Assembly: GCA_003523945.1 (NCBI GenBank) | Contig: DOFS01000265.1 | Coordinates: 1 to 6,232, forward strand | DNA from: Nitrospiraceae bacterium | GTDB taxonomy: Bacteria > Nitrospirota > Nitrospiria > Nitrospirales > UBA8639 | Length of the DNA: 6,232 bases | Direction: 5' to 3' | Part shown: piece by piece, positions 1 to 6,095 of the stretch | How positions within the stretch are numbered: the stretch's first letter is position 1 | Layout of the letters: the number at the start of each line of letters is the position of its first letter | Position numbers and translations under genes: made by a program | The notes under the pieces: model-generated | Seen by the model: only the letters and a program-made list of their open reading frames with translations | The model's database searches: none | Told to the model about the DNA's origin: nothing

Positions 1-864
1 GAGAATAAGCAAGAACCGATTGCCTCGATGCCCGGGCAATGGCGCTGGTCCGTCGATCGTGTGGTTCAAGAAGCCAAAGATGCCTGGGAATTGGGGATTC
101 CCGCTGTCATCCTGTTTGGGATTCCTGAACACAAAGATGAACGTGGATCTTCTGCCTATGAGAAGGAAGGGGTTGTTCAGCGTGCGGTACGGGCCATTAA
201 GGACCAACTACCTGATTTAATGGTCATCACCGATGTATGTATTGATGAATATACTTCCCATGGGCATTGCGGAATTGTCCGTGAAGGTCGGATTCTGAAT
301 GATGAAACGCTAGAGTGTCTTCAGGCGATGGCGCTGAGTCATGCGGAGGCGGGGGTCAATATGGTGGCCCCTTCCGATATGATGGATGGACGGGTTGCCG
401 CGATCCGGCAGGCATTGGACCGACAGGGACTGACTGACATGCCCATCATGGCCTATTCAGCCAAGTATGCGTCCTCGTTATATGCCCCGTTTCGCGATGC
501 GGCCTTTTCCAGCCCATCTTTCGGGGATCGACGGTCCTACCAAATGGATGCAGCCAATGCGAGGGAAGCGCTACGTGAAGTTGAACTGGATATTCAGGAG
601 GGTGCGGATATTGTGATGGTGAAACCAGCCCTGTTTTATTTGGATATTCTTCAACAAGTTCGTGAACTGGTGGCTGTTCCCGTGGCGGCTTATCAAGTAA
701 GTGGAGAATACAGCATGATCAAGGCTGCGGCGCAATTAGGCTGGGTCAATGAAGCCTCGGTCATGATGGAAAGTTTACTCTCAATTAAACGCGCAGGGGC
801 GGACCTGATCCTGACGTATTTTGCCAAAGAGGCCGCACGTCTCCTCAACCGTGACGGAGTATGA
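1..864 (+). CDS. hemB: Delta-aminolevulinic acid dehydratase (porphobilinogen synthase), 5'-truncated
   Basis: HemB condenses two 5-aminolevulinate molecules into porphobilinogen, the first common step of cytoplasmic tetrapyrrole (heme, siroheme, cobalamin) synthesis. The frame is open from base 1 and encodes the family sequence EPIASMPG before the first ATG at 28, so that ATG is internal. About 287 codons are visible; the family usually has 320-340, so some 40-50 N-terminal residues lie upstream. Both active-site lysines are present: one in [10 protein letters not shown] (codon 463-465) and the Schiff-base lysine in MVKPA (codon 622-624). The metal-site segment [15 protein letters not shown] (229-273) keeps two of the three zinc cysteines (codons 238-240 and 268-270) but has Asp where the middle Cys normally lies (244-246). 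The rest of the TIM barrel looks normal through the C-terminus. The stop overlaps the ribF start by ATGA, indicating co-transcription and translational coupling. Identity is certain; the metal preference is not. Confidence 0.97.
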   Translation, partial: ENKQEPIASMPGQWRWSVDRVVQEAKDAWELGIPAVILFGIPEHKDERGSSAYEKEGVVQRAVRAIKDQLPDLMVITDVCIDEYTSHGHCGIVREGRILNDETLECLQAMALSHAEAGVNMVAPSDMMDGRVAAIRQALDRQGLTDMPIMAYSAKYASSLYAPFRDAAFSSPSFGDRRSYQMDAANAREALREVELDIQEGADIVMVKPALFYLDILQQVRELVAVPVAAYQVSGEYSMIKAAAQLGWVNEASVMMESLLSIKRAGADLILTYFAKEAARLLNRDGV

Positions 865-1832
865 AGATTACCCGAGGATTACCGACGATTCGTCCCGCCT
901 CCTGTCCTGTTCTCACCATTGGCAATTTTGATGGACAGCATTTGGGACACCGTGCTCTTGTGCAGGCTGTCGTGCATTACGCCCAGCGGGTCAGGGGATT
1001 TCCTATGGTATTGTCCTTTCTCCCGCATCCGGTCGAGGTGTTGCGTCCAAGATCTGTCCATAAATTTTTATCTGATGACTATGAAAAAAATGCGTTCTTT
1101 GAACGCCTGGGGATTGGAGAACTGGTGGTTCTCCCTTTCACTAAGGAGTTAGCCAGTCTGAGACCCGATGAGTTTGTCGGTCAGGTGCTACATGACGGTC
1201 TTGGGATCCGAAAGCTGTTCGTCGGAGAAAATTTTGTGTTCGGTAAGGGACGGAGTGGCGGAGTGAAGGATTTGATTGAACTGGGGGCACAAGCAGATTT
1301 TTCCGTTGAACCGATTGCGCCTGTGATTGTGGGACAAGAGGTGGTGAGCTCGACGCGCATTCGCAAATCACTGATGGCTGGAGATGTGGCCCAAGGCGCA
1401 CAATGTTTAGGGCGGCCATATATGTTAGAAGGGACCGTCATTCCGGGTGAACAACGAGGGAAAAAGTTTGGATGGCCGACGGCCAATCTTCGAATCCCCG
1501 GGCACCGTGTTCTTCCTGCGGATGGTATCTATGCCACGTTGACGGTGTTCAAAGGGGAGTGTCTGGATTCCATTGCCTATATTGGCACGCGGCCGACGTT
1601 TTCTGAGGGAGAGCGGTTATTAGAAGTGCATATATTTGATAAGACCGTTCAGCTGTATGGAGAACATATTTCAGTGCATTTTATTGAAAGAGTGCGTGAG
1701 GATAGGGTCTTTGCCAATTCACAGGACCTCGTGAGTCAAATGGATCAGGATGGCTTGCGGGCCAGAGACATCTTAAAGAACTATTCAGGGCAACCCAGAA
1801 TCCCTGCGGTCGTTCAGGAGGAAAGTGTGTAA
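861..1832 (+). CDS. ribF: Bifunctional riboflavin kinase / FAD synthetase
   Basis: RibF phosphorylates riboflavin to FMN and then adenylylates FMN to FAD in the cytoplasm. The 323-residue length matches the bifunctional bacterial enzyme. The N-terminal FAD synthetase (nucleotidyltransferase) domain shows [12 protein letters not shown] (19-30, the HxGH-type signature), FVFGKGRSG (125-133) and SSTRIR (163-168). The C-terminal riboflavin kinase domain, from about residue 183, shows LGRPY, FGWPTAN (203-209, the PTAN nucleotide/metal motif), GTRPTF (242-247) and LEVHIFD (254-260), whose Glu255 is the expected catalytic base. The segment ending in FIERVRE matches the family's closing helix region. 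The start at 861 gives the usual MKI-type N-terminus about 20 residues before the GNFDG motif. Its only Shine-Dalgarno-like sequence, GGAG at 856-859, is one base from the ATG, so initiation probably depends on ribosomes finishing hemB. The tilS start follows the stop codon directly. Confidence 0.97.
   Translation: MKITRGLPTIRPASCPVLTIGNFDGQHLGHRALVQAVVHYAQRVRGFPMVLSFLPHPVEVLRPRSVHKFLSDDYEKNAFFERLGIGELVVLPFTKELASLRPDEFVGQVLHDGLGIRKLFVGENFVFGKGRSGGVKDLIELGAQADFSVEPIAPVIVGQEVVSSTRIRKSLMAGDVAQGAQCLGRPYMLEGTVIPGEQRGKKFGWPTANLRIPGHRVLPADGIYATLTVFKGECLDSIAYIGTRPTFSEGERLLEVHIFDKTVQLYGEHISVHFIERVREDRVFANSQDLVSQMDQDGLRARDILKNYSGQPRIPAVVQEESV
1816..1821 (+). promoter_or_regulatory. Ribosome binding site for tilS
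   Basis: AGGAGG lies inside the last codons of ribF, 11 bases before the tilS ATG at 1833. The match to the anti-Shine-Dalgarno is perfect but the spacing is slightly long. It supports the 1833 start. Confidence 0.7.
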
Positions 1833-3260
1833 ATGGATCGTCTGATCCACAGTGTTGGCCTGGAATGGAAAGTTGCCCAAGCTATTCGGACAAAGGGGTT
1901 ATTAGCGTCCGGAGAGCGGATCGTGGTCGCGGTTTCTGGTGGTCCTGACTCTGTGGCCCTATTTAGGTGCTTGGTGGAGTTGCGGACTCGGTGGAATTGG
2001 GACATCTGTATCGGTCATGTGAATCATGGTTTCCGCGGAGCTGAAAGTGACGAAGACGCGAAGTTTGTGGAGACATTAGCTGCGAGATTTGGAGTGCCCG
2101 TCAGAGTGTGCCACCTCCATCTGAATAAATGCGAGGCAAAATTAAAGAAGGAATCACTCCAGGAATATGCCAGAACAGCTCGATATCAGGCCTTAGAGCA
2201 AATGGCCCTGGGACGGAACGCGACAAAATTAGTGCTTGGTCATACGGCGGATGATCAAGCTGAGACGGTTCTGATGTGGATGCTACGCGGATGTGGAACG
2301 GGTGGATTAGGAGGGATCCCTCCCAAGAGGGGTGCATATGTAGTTCGTCCACTTCTTGATATCCAGCGGAGTGAGATTGTGTCGTATTTGGAAGAGCGGC
2401 AGGAGGAGTTTAGAGTGGACTCCACTAATGATCAACCGGTGTATCTCCGGAATCGCATTCGCCAGCACCTGGTTCCTCAATTGAAACAGTATTCCCCGGG
2501 TATTGTGAGTGTGTTGACCCGACAGGCACAGATGCTTCGTGATGATCATACATACCTGGAGGCATTAGCGGTTGAAGCAGCTCAGCGCACATGTGTATCG
2601 AACTGCACAGGAGAACGGCAATTTGACCGGTTGGCGCTCTTGAACGTGCCTTTGCCGATTCGTCGGCGGGTGGTCCGTCAGAGTCTTCAGACCATTGCAG
2701 GATACCAGCAGAGTCCGAGATTCGACCTGGTAGAACGGGTATTAGATCGGCTAGAGCATGGCCAGTCGGGTTGGAACATCGAATGCAACGGAGTACTGGT
2801 TAGCCAGGAGTATGACCGTCTGGTGATTAGCTCCTGTGAGAAAACGGATCAACCAAGGACGGATCATTCCAGCGTGAGTGCGATGCCCTTATCTATACCC
2901 GGAGAGGTGGTTTGGCTTCCCACAGGGCACCGTTTTTCCATTTCAAGAAAACCATCCTCGGTGATTGACGACCACGTGCAGCAATCAGAGATTTATCTTG
3001 ATGCGGCGAGATTTACTCCTGAATTGACTCTACGAAGTTGGGTGCCTGGAGATGTTTTTTGTCCCAAGGGGCTTGGTGGGCGTCAAAAAAAGCTTCAGGA
3101 TTTTTTTTCGGATATTAAATTACCCCGTTCTCAGCGGACCAAGGTGCCTTTAATGGTTGCACCAGAGGGAATTGTATGGGTGGGGGGGTTACGAGCAGAT
3201 GAACGTTTCCAAGTTTCACCATCCACGACCTCGGTTATTTTAGCCAAGATGATCAGGTAA
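1833..3260 (+). CDS. tilS: tRNA(Ile)-lysidine synthetase
   Basis: TilS uses ATP and lysine to convert cytidine 34 of the CAU-anticodon tRNA-Ile to lysidine, switching both its codon reading (AUA) and its charging from Met to Ile. It is essential in most bacteria. The 475-residue length matches the long, three-part form (B. subtilis type). The N-terminal N-type ATP pyrophosphatase domain shows the PP-loop SGGPDS (35-40), HVNHGFRG (62-69), EYARTARY (111-118), GHTADDQAET (136-145), LRGCGTGGLGG (151-161), RPLL (172-175) and VDSTN with YLRNRIR (195-210). A less conserved middle domain follows. The C-terminal TilS_C domain (about 398-470) shows RSWVPGD (401-407), KKLQDFF (419-425) and the RTKVPLM segment. 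The ATG directly follows the ribF stop. An A7 run, a T8 run and a G7 run lie close together near the 3' end (3085-3188) without breaking the frame; see findings. hpt begins one base after the stop. Confidence 0.97.
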   Translation: MDRLIHSVGLEWKVAQAIRTKGLLASGERIVVAVSGGPDSVALFRCLVELRTRWNWDICIGHVNHGFRGAESDEDAKFVETLAARFGVPVRVCHLHLNKCEAKLKKESLQEYARTARYQALEQMALGRNATKLVLGHTADDQAETVLMWMLRGCGTGGLGGIPPKRGAYVVRPLLDIQRSEIVSYLEERQEEFRVDSTNDQPVYLRNRIRQHLVPQLKQYSPGIVSVLTRQAQMLRDDHTYLEALAVEAAQRTCVSNCTGERQFDRLALLNVPLPIRRRVVRQSLQTIAGYQQSPRFDLVERVLDRLEHGQSGWNIECNGVLVSQEYDRLVISSCEKTDQPRTDHSSVSAMPLSIPGEVVWLPTGHRFSISRKPSSVIDDHVQQSEIYLDAARFTPELTLRSWVPGDVFCPKGLGGRQKKLQDFFSDIKLPRSQRTKVPLMVAPEGIVWVGGLRADERFQVSPSTTSVILAKMIR

Positions 3261-3261
3261 T

Positions 3262-3825
3262 ATGAAAAAATCCATGGATCAAATATTTGGGAAACCCCTC
3301 GTTACGCAAGAAGCCATGAGAGCTCGCATTAAGGAATTGGGAAAGCAAATTTCTCATGATTATCAAGACAAGGATCTCCTTGTCGTTGGGGTCCTCAAGG
3401 GAGCCTATGTGTTTTTCGCCGATCTGGTTCGAGTCATTCGGTTGCCGATTCATATTGATTTTCTGATTGCCAAGAGTCATAAAACCATCGGGACGATGGC
3501 TAAAAAGGTCAAAGTGTGGTCAGAGTTGACTGAAAAGATCGATAACCGTCATGTGTTATTGGTAGAAGATATCGTGGATTCTGGAATGACCGCTCAGTTT
3601 TTAGTCAAAAATTTGATGAAAAAGAAGCCAGCCTCTGTGGCCGTCTGTGCGTTGATTAGTAAGCCTGTCAATCGCAAGGTTGAGGTCGATCTGCGGTATG
3701 TGGGGTTTGAAGTGCCCCCGACCTATGTTGTGGGATATGGGCTGGATTTTAAGCAAAAATATCGAAACCTTCCCTACCTGGCTCAGCTCGATCCAAAGCT
3801 GGTCCGGGAAGACTCTCAGGCCTGA
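3262..3825 (+). CDS. hpt: Hypoxanthine (guanine) phosphoribosyltransferase
   Basis: Hpt salvages hypoxanthine and/or guanine with PRPP to give IMP or GMP in the cytoplasm. At 187 residues it has the normal length. The PRPP-binding signature VLLVEDIVDSGMTA (98-111) is intact, with the acidic pair Glu102-Asp103 and the presumed general base Asp106. The LKG loop (45-47) that contacts pyrophosphate, the purine-contacting Lys134 in LISKPVNR, and the C-terminal FEVPPTYVVGYGLDF segment (149-163) are all present. The mobile active-site loop is unusual: the Ser-Tyr pair conserved in most family members is replaced by KSHKT (71-75); see findings. The start at 3262 is one base after tilS and has only a weak AGG (3255-3257), consistent with translational coupling. 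A second ATG at codon 5 (3274) is a possible alternative. Base preference (hypoxanthine versus guanine) cannot be read from the sequence. Confidence 0.93.
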   Translation: MKKSMDQIFGKPLVTQEAMRARIKELGKQISHDYQDKDLLVVGVLKGAYVFFADLVRVIRLPIHIDFLIAKSHKTIGTMAKKVKVWSELTEKIDNRHVLLVEDIVDSGMTAQFLVKNLMKKKPASVAVCALISKPVNRKVEVDLRYVGFEVPPTYVVGYGLDFKQKYRNLPYLAQLDPKLVREDSQA

Positions 3826-3830
3826 TGCGG

Positions 3831-3860
3831 TTGTCAGCTCTAAAAAGTGCGTGATACAAT
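3831..3860 (+). promoter_or_regulatory. Predicted sigma70-type promoter for ftsH, with extended -10
   Basis: TTGTCA (3831-3836, 5 of 6 matches to the -35 consensus) and TACAAT (3855-3860, 5 of 6 to the -10 consensus) are 18 bases apart. TG at 3852-3853, one base before the -10, adds an extended -10 element. A transcript would start near 3867 and have a leader of about 60 bases before the ftsH ATG. The promoter begins six bases after the hpt stop. This is a sequence match only; no terminator separates it from the upstream operon, so ftsH may also receive read-through. Confidence 0.6.
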
Positions 3861-3872
3861 TATGTGTTTAAG

Positions 3873-3887
3873 CTATTCTCTGGATAG
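3873..3887 (+). other. Small hairpin in the predicted ftsH leader
   Basis: CTATTC (3873-3878) can pair with GGATAG (3882-3887), six pairs including one G-T, around a three-base loop. It lies just downstream of the predicted transcription start. It has no T-run and is too weak to be a terminator. It could stabilise the 5' end of the mRNA or be chance. Confidence 0.25.
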
Positions 3888-3908
3888 TATGGCTCATTTG
3901 AATTGTTA

Positions 3909-3914
3909 AGGGGG
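3909..3914 (+). promoter_or_regulatory. Ribosome binding site for ftsH
   Basis: AGGGGG lies 11 bases before the ATG at 3926. Its AGGG can pair with CCCT at 3918-3921 across a five-base loop, which would partly mask the site; the pairing is only four base pairs and may not matter in the cell. Confidence 0.5.
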
Positions 3915-3925
3915 TTACCCTCGAT

Positions 3926-5743
3926 ATGAATTCTCGGGTGAAAAACTTACTGTTTTGGGTGTTTGTGTGTTTATTCATGATTTTGTTATTCAACCTCTTT
4001 ACGGTGCCTAACCAGCACCCTGAGGATCCGGTCATATTTAGTGAATTTATGTCCCACCTGGAAAAAGGGGATGTTGAGCGGGTCATCATCAAAAACAACA
4101 ATATTAGTGCGATTCTTAAAGATGGCACCAGGATTCAAACCTATTCGGTCGAGTATCCAGACCTGGTAAACGTCCTACAGGAAAAGTCTGTACAAATTGA
4201 AGCGAAACCGCCGGAAGATAACCCCTGGTACATCACCTTCCTGCTCTCTTGGGGCCCATTTGTGCTTTTTCTGGGCTTGTGGTTTTTCCTGATGCGTCAA
4301 ATGCAGATGGGCGGCAATCGTGCTCTGTCATTTGGGAAAAGTCGTGCGCGCCTCCTGACTGAAGAGAAGAAAAAAATCACGTTTGCGGATGTGGCTGGGG
4401 TAGATGAGGCAAAAGAGGAAGTAGTCGAAATCATTGATTTTCTGAAGGACCCCGCAAAATTTCAAAAATTAGGTGGGCGTATTCCAAAGGGAGTCTTGAT
4501 TGTGGGGCCTCCCGGGACCGGAAAAACTTTGTTGGCTAAAGCGATTGCCGGTGAGGCCGGCGTGCCGTTTTTCAGTATCAGTGGATCGGATTTTGTGGAA
4601 ATGTTTGTCGGGGTTGGTGCTTCACGGGTTCGAGACCTCTTTGAACAGGGGAAAAAACATGCACCCTGCATCATTTTTATTGATGAAATTGATGCGGTGG
4701 GGCGATTGCGGGGCGCAGGTCTTGGTGGAGGCCATGATGAACGGGAGCAGACACTAAATCAATTGTTAGTGGAAATGGATGGGTTTGACACTACCGAAGG
4801 CGTTATTCTGATTGCTGCCACCAACAGGCCGGATGTGCTAGATCCTGCCTTATTGCGACCAGGCCGGTTCGATCGGCAAGTTGTGGTGAATCGTCCTGAT
4901 GTTCGTGGGAGAGGGGAAATACTGAAGGTCCATACTAAGAAAGTTCCTGTCTCCTCAGATGTAGATTTGGAGAAGATTGCGAGAGGGACTCCAGGTTTTT
5001 CTGGGGCGGATTTGGAAAATCTGGTCAACGAAGCCGCCTTGTGGGCCGCTCGCCTGGATAAAAAATCCGTCGACCAGATTGATTTTGAAAACGCCAAAGA
5101 TAAAGTGCTGATGGGTGTCGAGCGTAAGAGCATGGTTTTGACTGAGGACGAAAAACGGACGACGGCATTTCATGAGGCTGGCCACGCTTTGATGGCGAAA
5201 CTCTTGCCAGGCACGGATCCTGTCCATAAAGTCACCATTATCCCTCGTGGACGGGCACTTGGCATGACCATGCAATTGCCCATCGATGACCGACATAGTT
5301 ACTCGAAGGACTTTTTGTACAATACACTTTCCATTTTGTTTGGGGGGCGCGTCGCGGAAGAATTGATCTTTAAAAGTGTGACAACTGGAGCCGGGAACGA
5401 TATTGAGCGGGCCACCGAATTGGCCAGAAAAATGGTTTGTGAATGGGGTATGAGTGAAAAATTAGGCCCATTGACATTTGGAAAAAAAGATGAAGAAGTC
5501 TTTTTAGGGCGTGACTTTGGCTCACGTCGAGACTTTAGTGATCAGGTGGCTTTGGAAATCGACAAAGAAGTCAAACGGCTTGTGGTCGAATCCTACGAGC
5601 GAACAACTAGAATGTTGACGGAGCATATTCATACCTTGCGAGCAATTGCTGAAGCGTTGTTGGAGAAGGAGGTGTTAGACGGCATAGAAATTGAGAAAAT
5701 TGTTCAACAGTCCTCTTCGCTTGAACAAGCTGCGGCTGTGTGA
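3926..5743 (+). CDS. ftsH: ATP-dependent zinc metalloprotease FtsH
   Basis: FtsH is a hexameric, inner-membrane AAA+ protease that extracts and degrades misassembled membrane proteins and selected cytoplasmic regulators. At 605 residues it is of usual length. A transmembrane helix (about 8-26) is followed by a periplasmic domain (about 27-103) and a second transmembrane helix (about 104-123). The AAA+ module shows Walker A GPPGTGKT (194-201), the aromatic pore loop MFVG (226-229), Walker B IIFIDE (249-254) and the second region of homology, with arginine fingers Arg311 and Arg314 in RPGRFDR. The M41 peptidase domain has HEAGH (416-420) and the third zinc ligand Asp492 in [11 protein letters not shown] helical C-terminal tail rich in Glu and Lys ends in a short Ala-rich stretch. 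The ATG gives the standard short cytoplasmic N-terminus before helix 1. It sits downstream of hpt, as in Bacillus, but with its own promoter. Nothing is missing or broken. Confidence 0.98.
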   Translation: MNSRVKNLLFWVFVCLFMILLFNLFTVPNQHPEDPVIFSEFMSHLEKGDVERVIIKNNNISAILKDGTRIQTYSVEYPDLVNVLQEKSVQIEAKPPEDNPWYITFLLSWGPFVLFLGLWFFLMRQMQMGGNRALSFGKSRARLLTEEKKKITFADVAGVDEAKEEVVEIIDFLKDPAKFQKLGGRIPKGVLIVGPPGTGKTLLAKAIAGEAGVPFFSISGSDFVEMFVGVGASRVRDLFEQGKKHAPCIIFIDEIDAVGRLRGAGLGGGHDEREQTLNQLLVEMDGFDTTEGVILIAATNRPDVLDPALLRPGRFDRQVVVNRPDVRGRGEILKVHTKKVPVSSDVDLEKIARGTPGFSGADLENLVNEAALWAARLDKKSVDQIDFENAKDKVLMGVERKSMVLTEDEKRTTAFHEAGHALMAKLLPGTDPVHKVTIIPRGRALGMTMQLPIDDRHSYSKDFLYNTLSILFGGRVAEELIFKSVTTGAGNDIERATELARKMVCEWGMSEKLGPLTFGKKDEEVFLGRDFGSRRDFSDQVALEIDKEVKRLVVESYERTTRMLTEHIHTLRAIAEALLEKEVLDGIEIEKIVQQSSSLEQAAAV

Positions 5744-5825
5744 CGGTATTTTTCGTTATATTTTTTCATTCAGAATAGCCAAGTAATTCCGATCTTAGCC
5801 TGAGGAGGTTTTATTTCACCCATCC

Positions 5826-5851
5826 CCTTTTGTTGTGGATAACTCAAAAGG
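5826..5851. repeat. Inverted repeat (7-bp arms) around a DnaA-box sequence
   Basis: CCTTTTG (5826-5832) and CAAAAGG (5845-5851) are perfect inverted arms separated by 12 bases. As RNA it would form a seven-pair stem. No T-run follows, so it is not a typical terminator. Confidence 0.6.
5834..5842 (+). promoter_or_regulatory. Consensus DnaA box
   Basis: TGTGGATAA matches the nine-base consensus (reverse complement TTATCCACA) exactly and sits in the spacer of an inverted repeat. It is the only box I see in the gap, and there is no obvious AT-rich unwinding region or box cluster, so this is not presented as an origin. It could titrate DnaA or let it regulate a neighbouring gene, or it could be chance. 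Confidence 0.35.
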
Positions 5852-5950
5852 TGGAACTCCCCTATACCCACCGAAGCCATGTTTTGGGATCCCTCATGGA
5901 TTGAAAGCGTGTTGAATGGGCGCATCGGTGTTGCATGGACTTCGCCTCAA

Positions 5951-5964
5951 GAGTGTATACACTC
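5951..5964. repeat. 14-bp perfect palindrome, possible operator
   Basis: GAGTGTATACACTC reads identically on both strands with no spacer. A spacerless palindrome in non-coding DNA upstream of folP is compatible with a dimeric repressor site. I cannot assign it to a known regulator. A single-stranded RNA copy would form a five-pair stem with a four-base loop. Confidence 0.4.
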
Positions 5965-5989
5965 AACTTTCTCCCCCTCATATGTTTTG

Positions 5990-6002
5990 GTTCGATTCGA
6001 AC
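5990..6002. repeat. 13-bp inverted repeat, possible operator
   Basis: GTTCGA and TCGAAC flank a single T (5996). The half-site order (GTTC then GAAC) is the reverse of the Firmicute/mycobacterial LexA box (GAAC then GTTC), so it should not be called an SOS box. It may be a second protein-binding site in the folP upstream region. Confidence 0.35.
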
Positions 6003-6026
6003 ATTTTCCAATTATTCAATTCGGTT

Positions 6027-6047
6027 GGCTCTGAAAGGCAGAGAGCC
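6027..6047 (+). other. Hairpin upstream of folP
   Basis: GGCTCT (6027-6032) pairs with AGAGCC (6042-6047) around a nine-base loop; an alternative fold uses CTCTG/CAGAG with a five-base loop. The bases that follow (CTATATAGTTATTT) are AT-rich but not a clean T-run, so termination is doubtful. The TATAGT at 6051-6056 could instead be a -10 element just after it. Confidence 0.4.
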
Positions 6048-6095
6048 CTATATAGTTATTTGAGCCCATAGTGGCAATGAGTTGGTCAACGGCCA

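Larger units (their letters stand above)
5744..6095. other. Long intergenic region between ftsH and folP, no supported gene
   Basis: These 352 bases separate ftsH from folP in an otherwise tightly packed block. They hold, in order: a T-rich stretch without a preceding stem (5748-5766), an unused Shine-Dalgarno-like GAGGAGGT (5802-5809), a stem-loop with a consensus DnaA box in its loop (5826-5851), CCATG/CATGG flanking a GGGATCCC palindrome (5877-5899), a 14-bp perfect palindrome (5951-5964), a 13-bp inverted repeat (5990-6002), and a hairpin shortly before folP (6027-6047). One 51-codon frame (5879-6034) exists but has no good ribosome site or recognisable product. A weak -10-like TATAGT (6051-6056), lacking a good -35, is the best candidate promoter element for folP. 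I see no convincing rho-independent terminator. Confidence 0.6.

Noticed and set aside
28..864. Treating the ATG at 28 as the hemB start
   Set aside because: The same frame is open to base 1 and already encodes conserved family sequence (EPIAS) before that ATG. The gene is cut by the window edge.
3822..3845. Terminator after hpt (CTGA/TCAG)
   Set aside because: The possible stem has only four pairs and is followed by an A-run and not a T-run.
4759..5133. 124-residue minus-strand frame, and other long frames opposite or out of phase with ribF, tilS and ftsH
   Set aside because: They lie wholly inside genes with intact conserved motifs on the plus strand and encode nothing recognisable, so they are shadow frames.
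5744..5770. Rho-independent terminator after ftsH
   Set aside because: There are T-runs (5748-5752 and 5761-5766) but no stable GC-rich stem immediately before either.
5834..5842. Chromosomal replication origin
   Set aside because: There is only one DnaA box, no AT-rich unwinding element and no dnaA, dnaN or gidA neighbour.
5848..5862. T-box-like sequence AAGGTGGAACTCC, resembling the conserved AGGGTGGNACCGCG
   Set aside because: It lacks the CCGCG part and one G, no stem I specifier loop or terminator is visible, and the neighbouring gene is folP and not an aminoacyl-tRNA or amino-acid gene.
5986..6002. tRNA T-arm-like GGTTCGATTC
   Set aside because: The T-stem would contain G-G and T-C mismatches, and no acceptor, D or anticodon arm can be found around it. 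It is better described as a short inverted repeat.
5990..6002. LexA (SOS) box
   Set aside because: The half-sites are in the opposite order to GAAC-N4-GTTC and are not the direct GTTC repeat of alphaproteobacteria.
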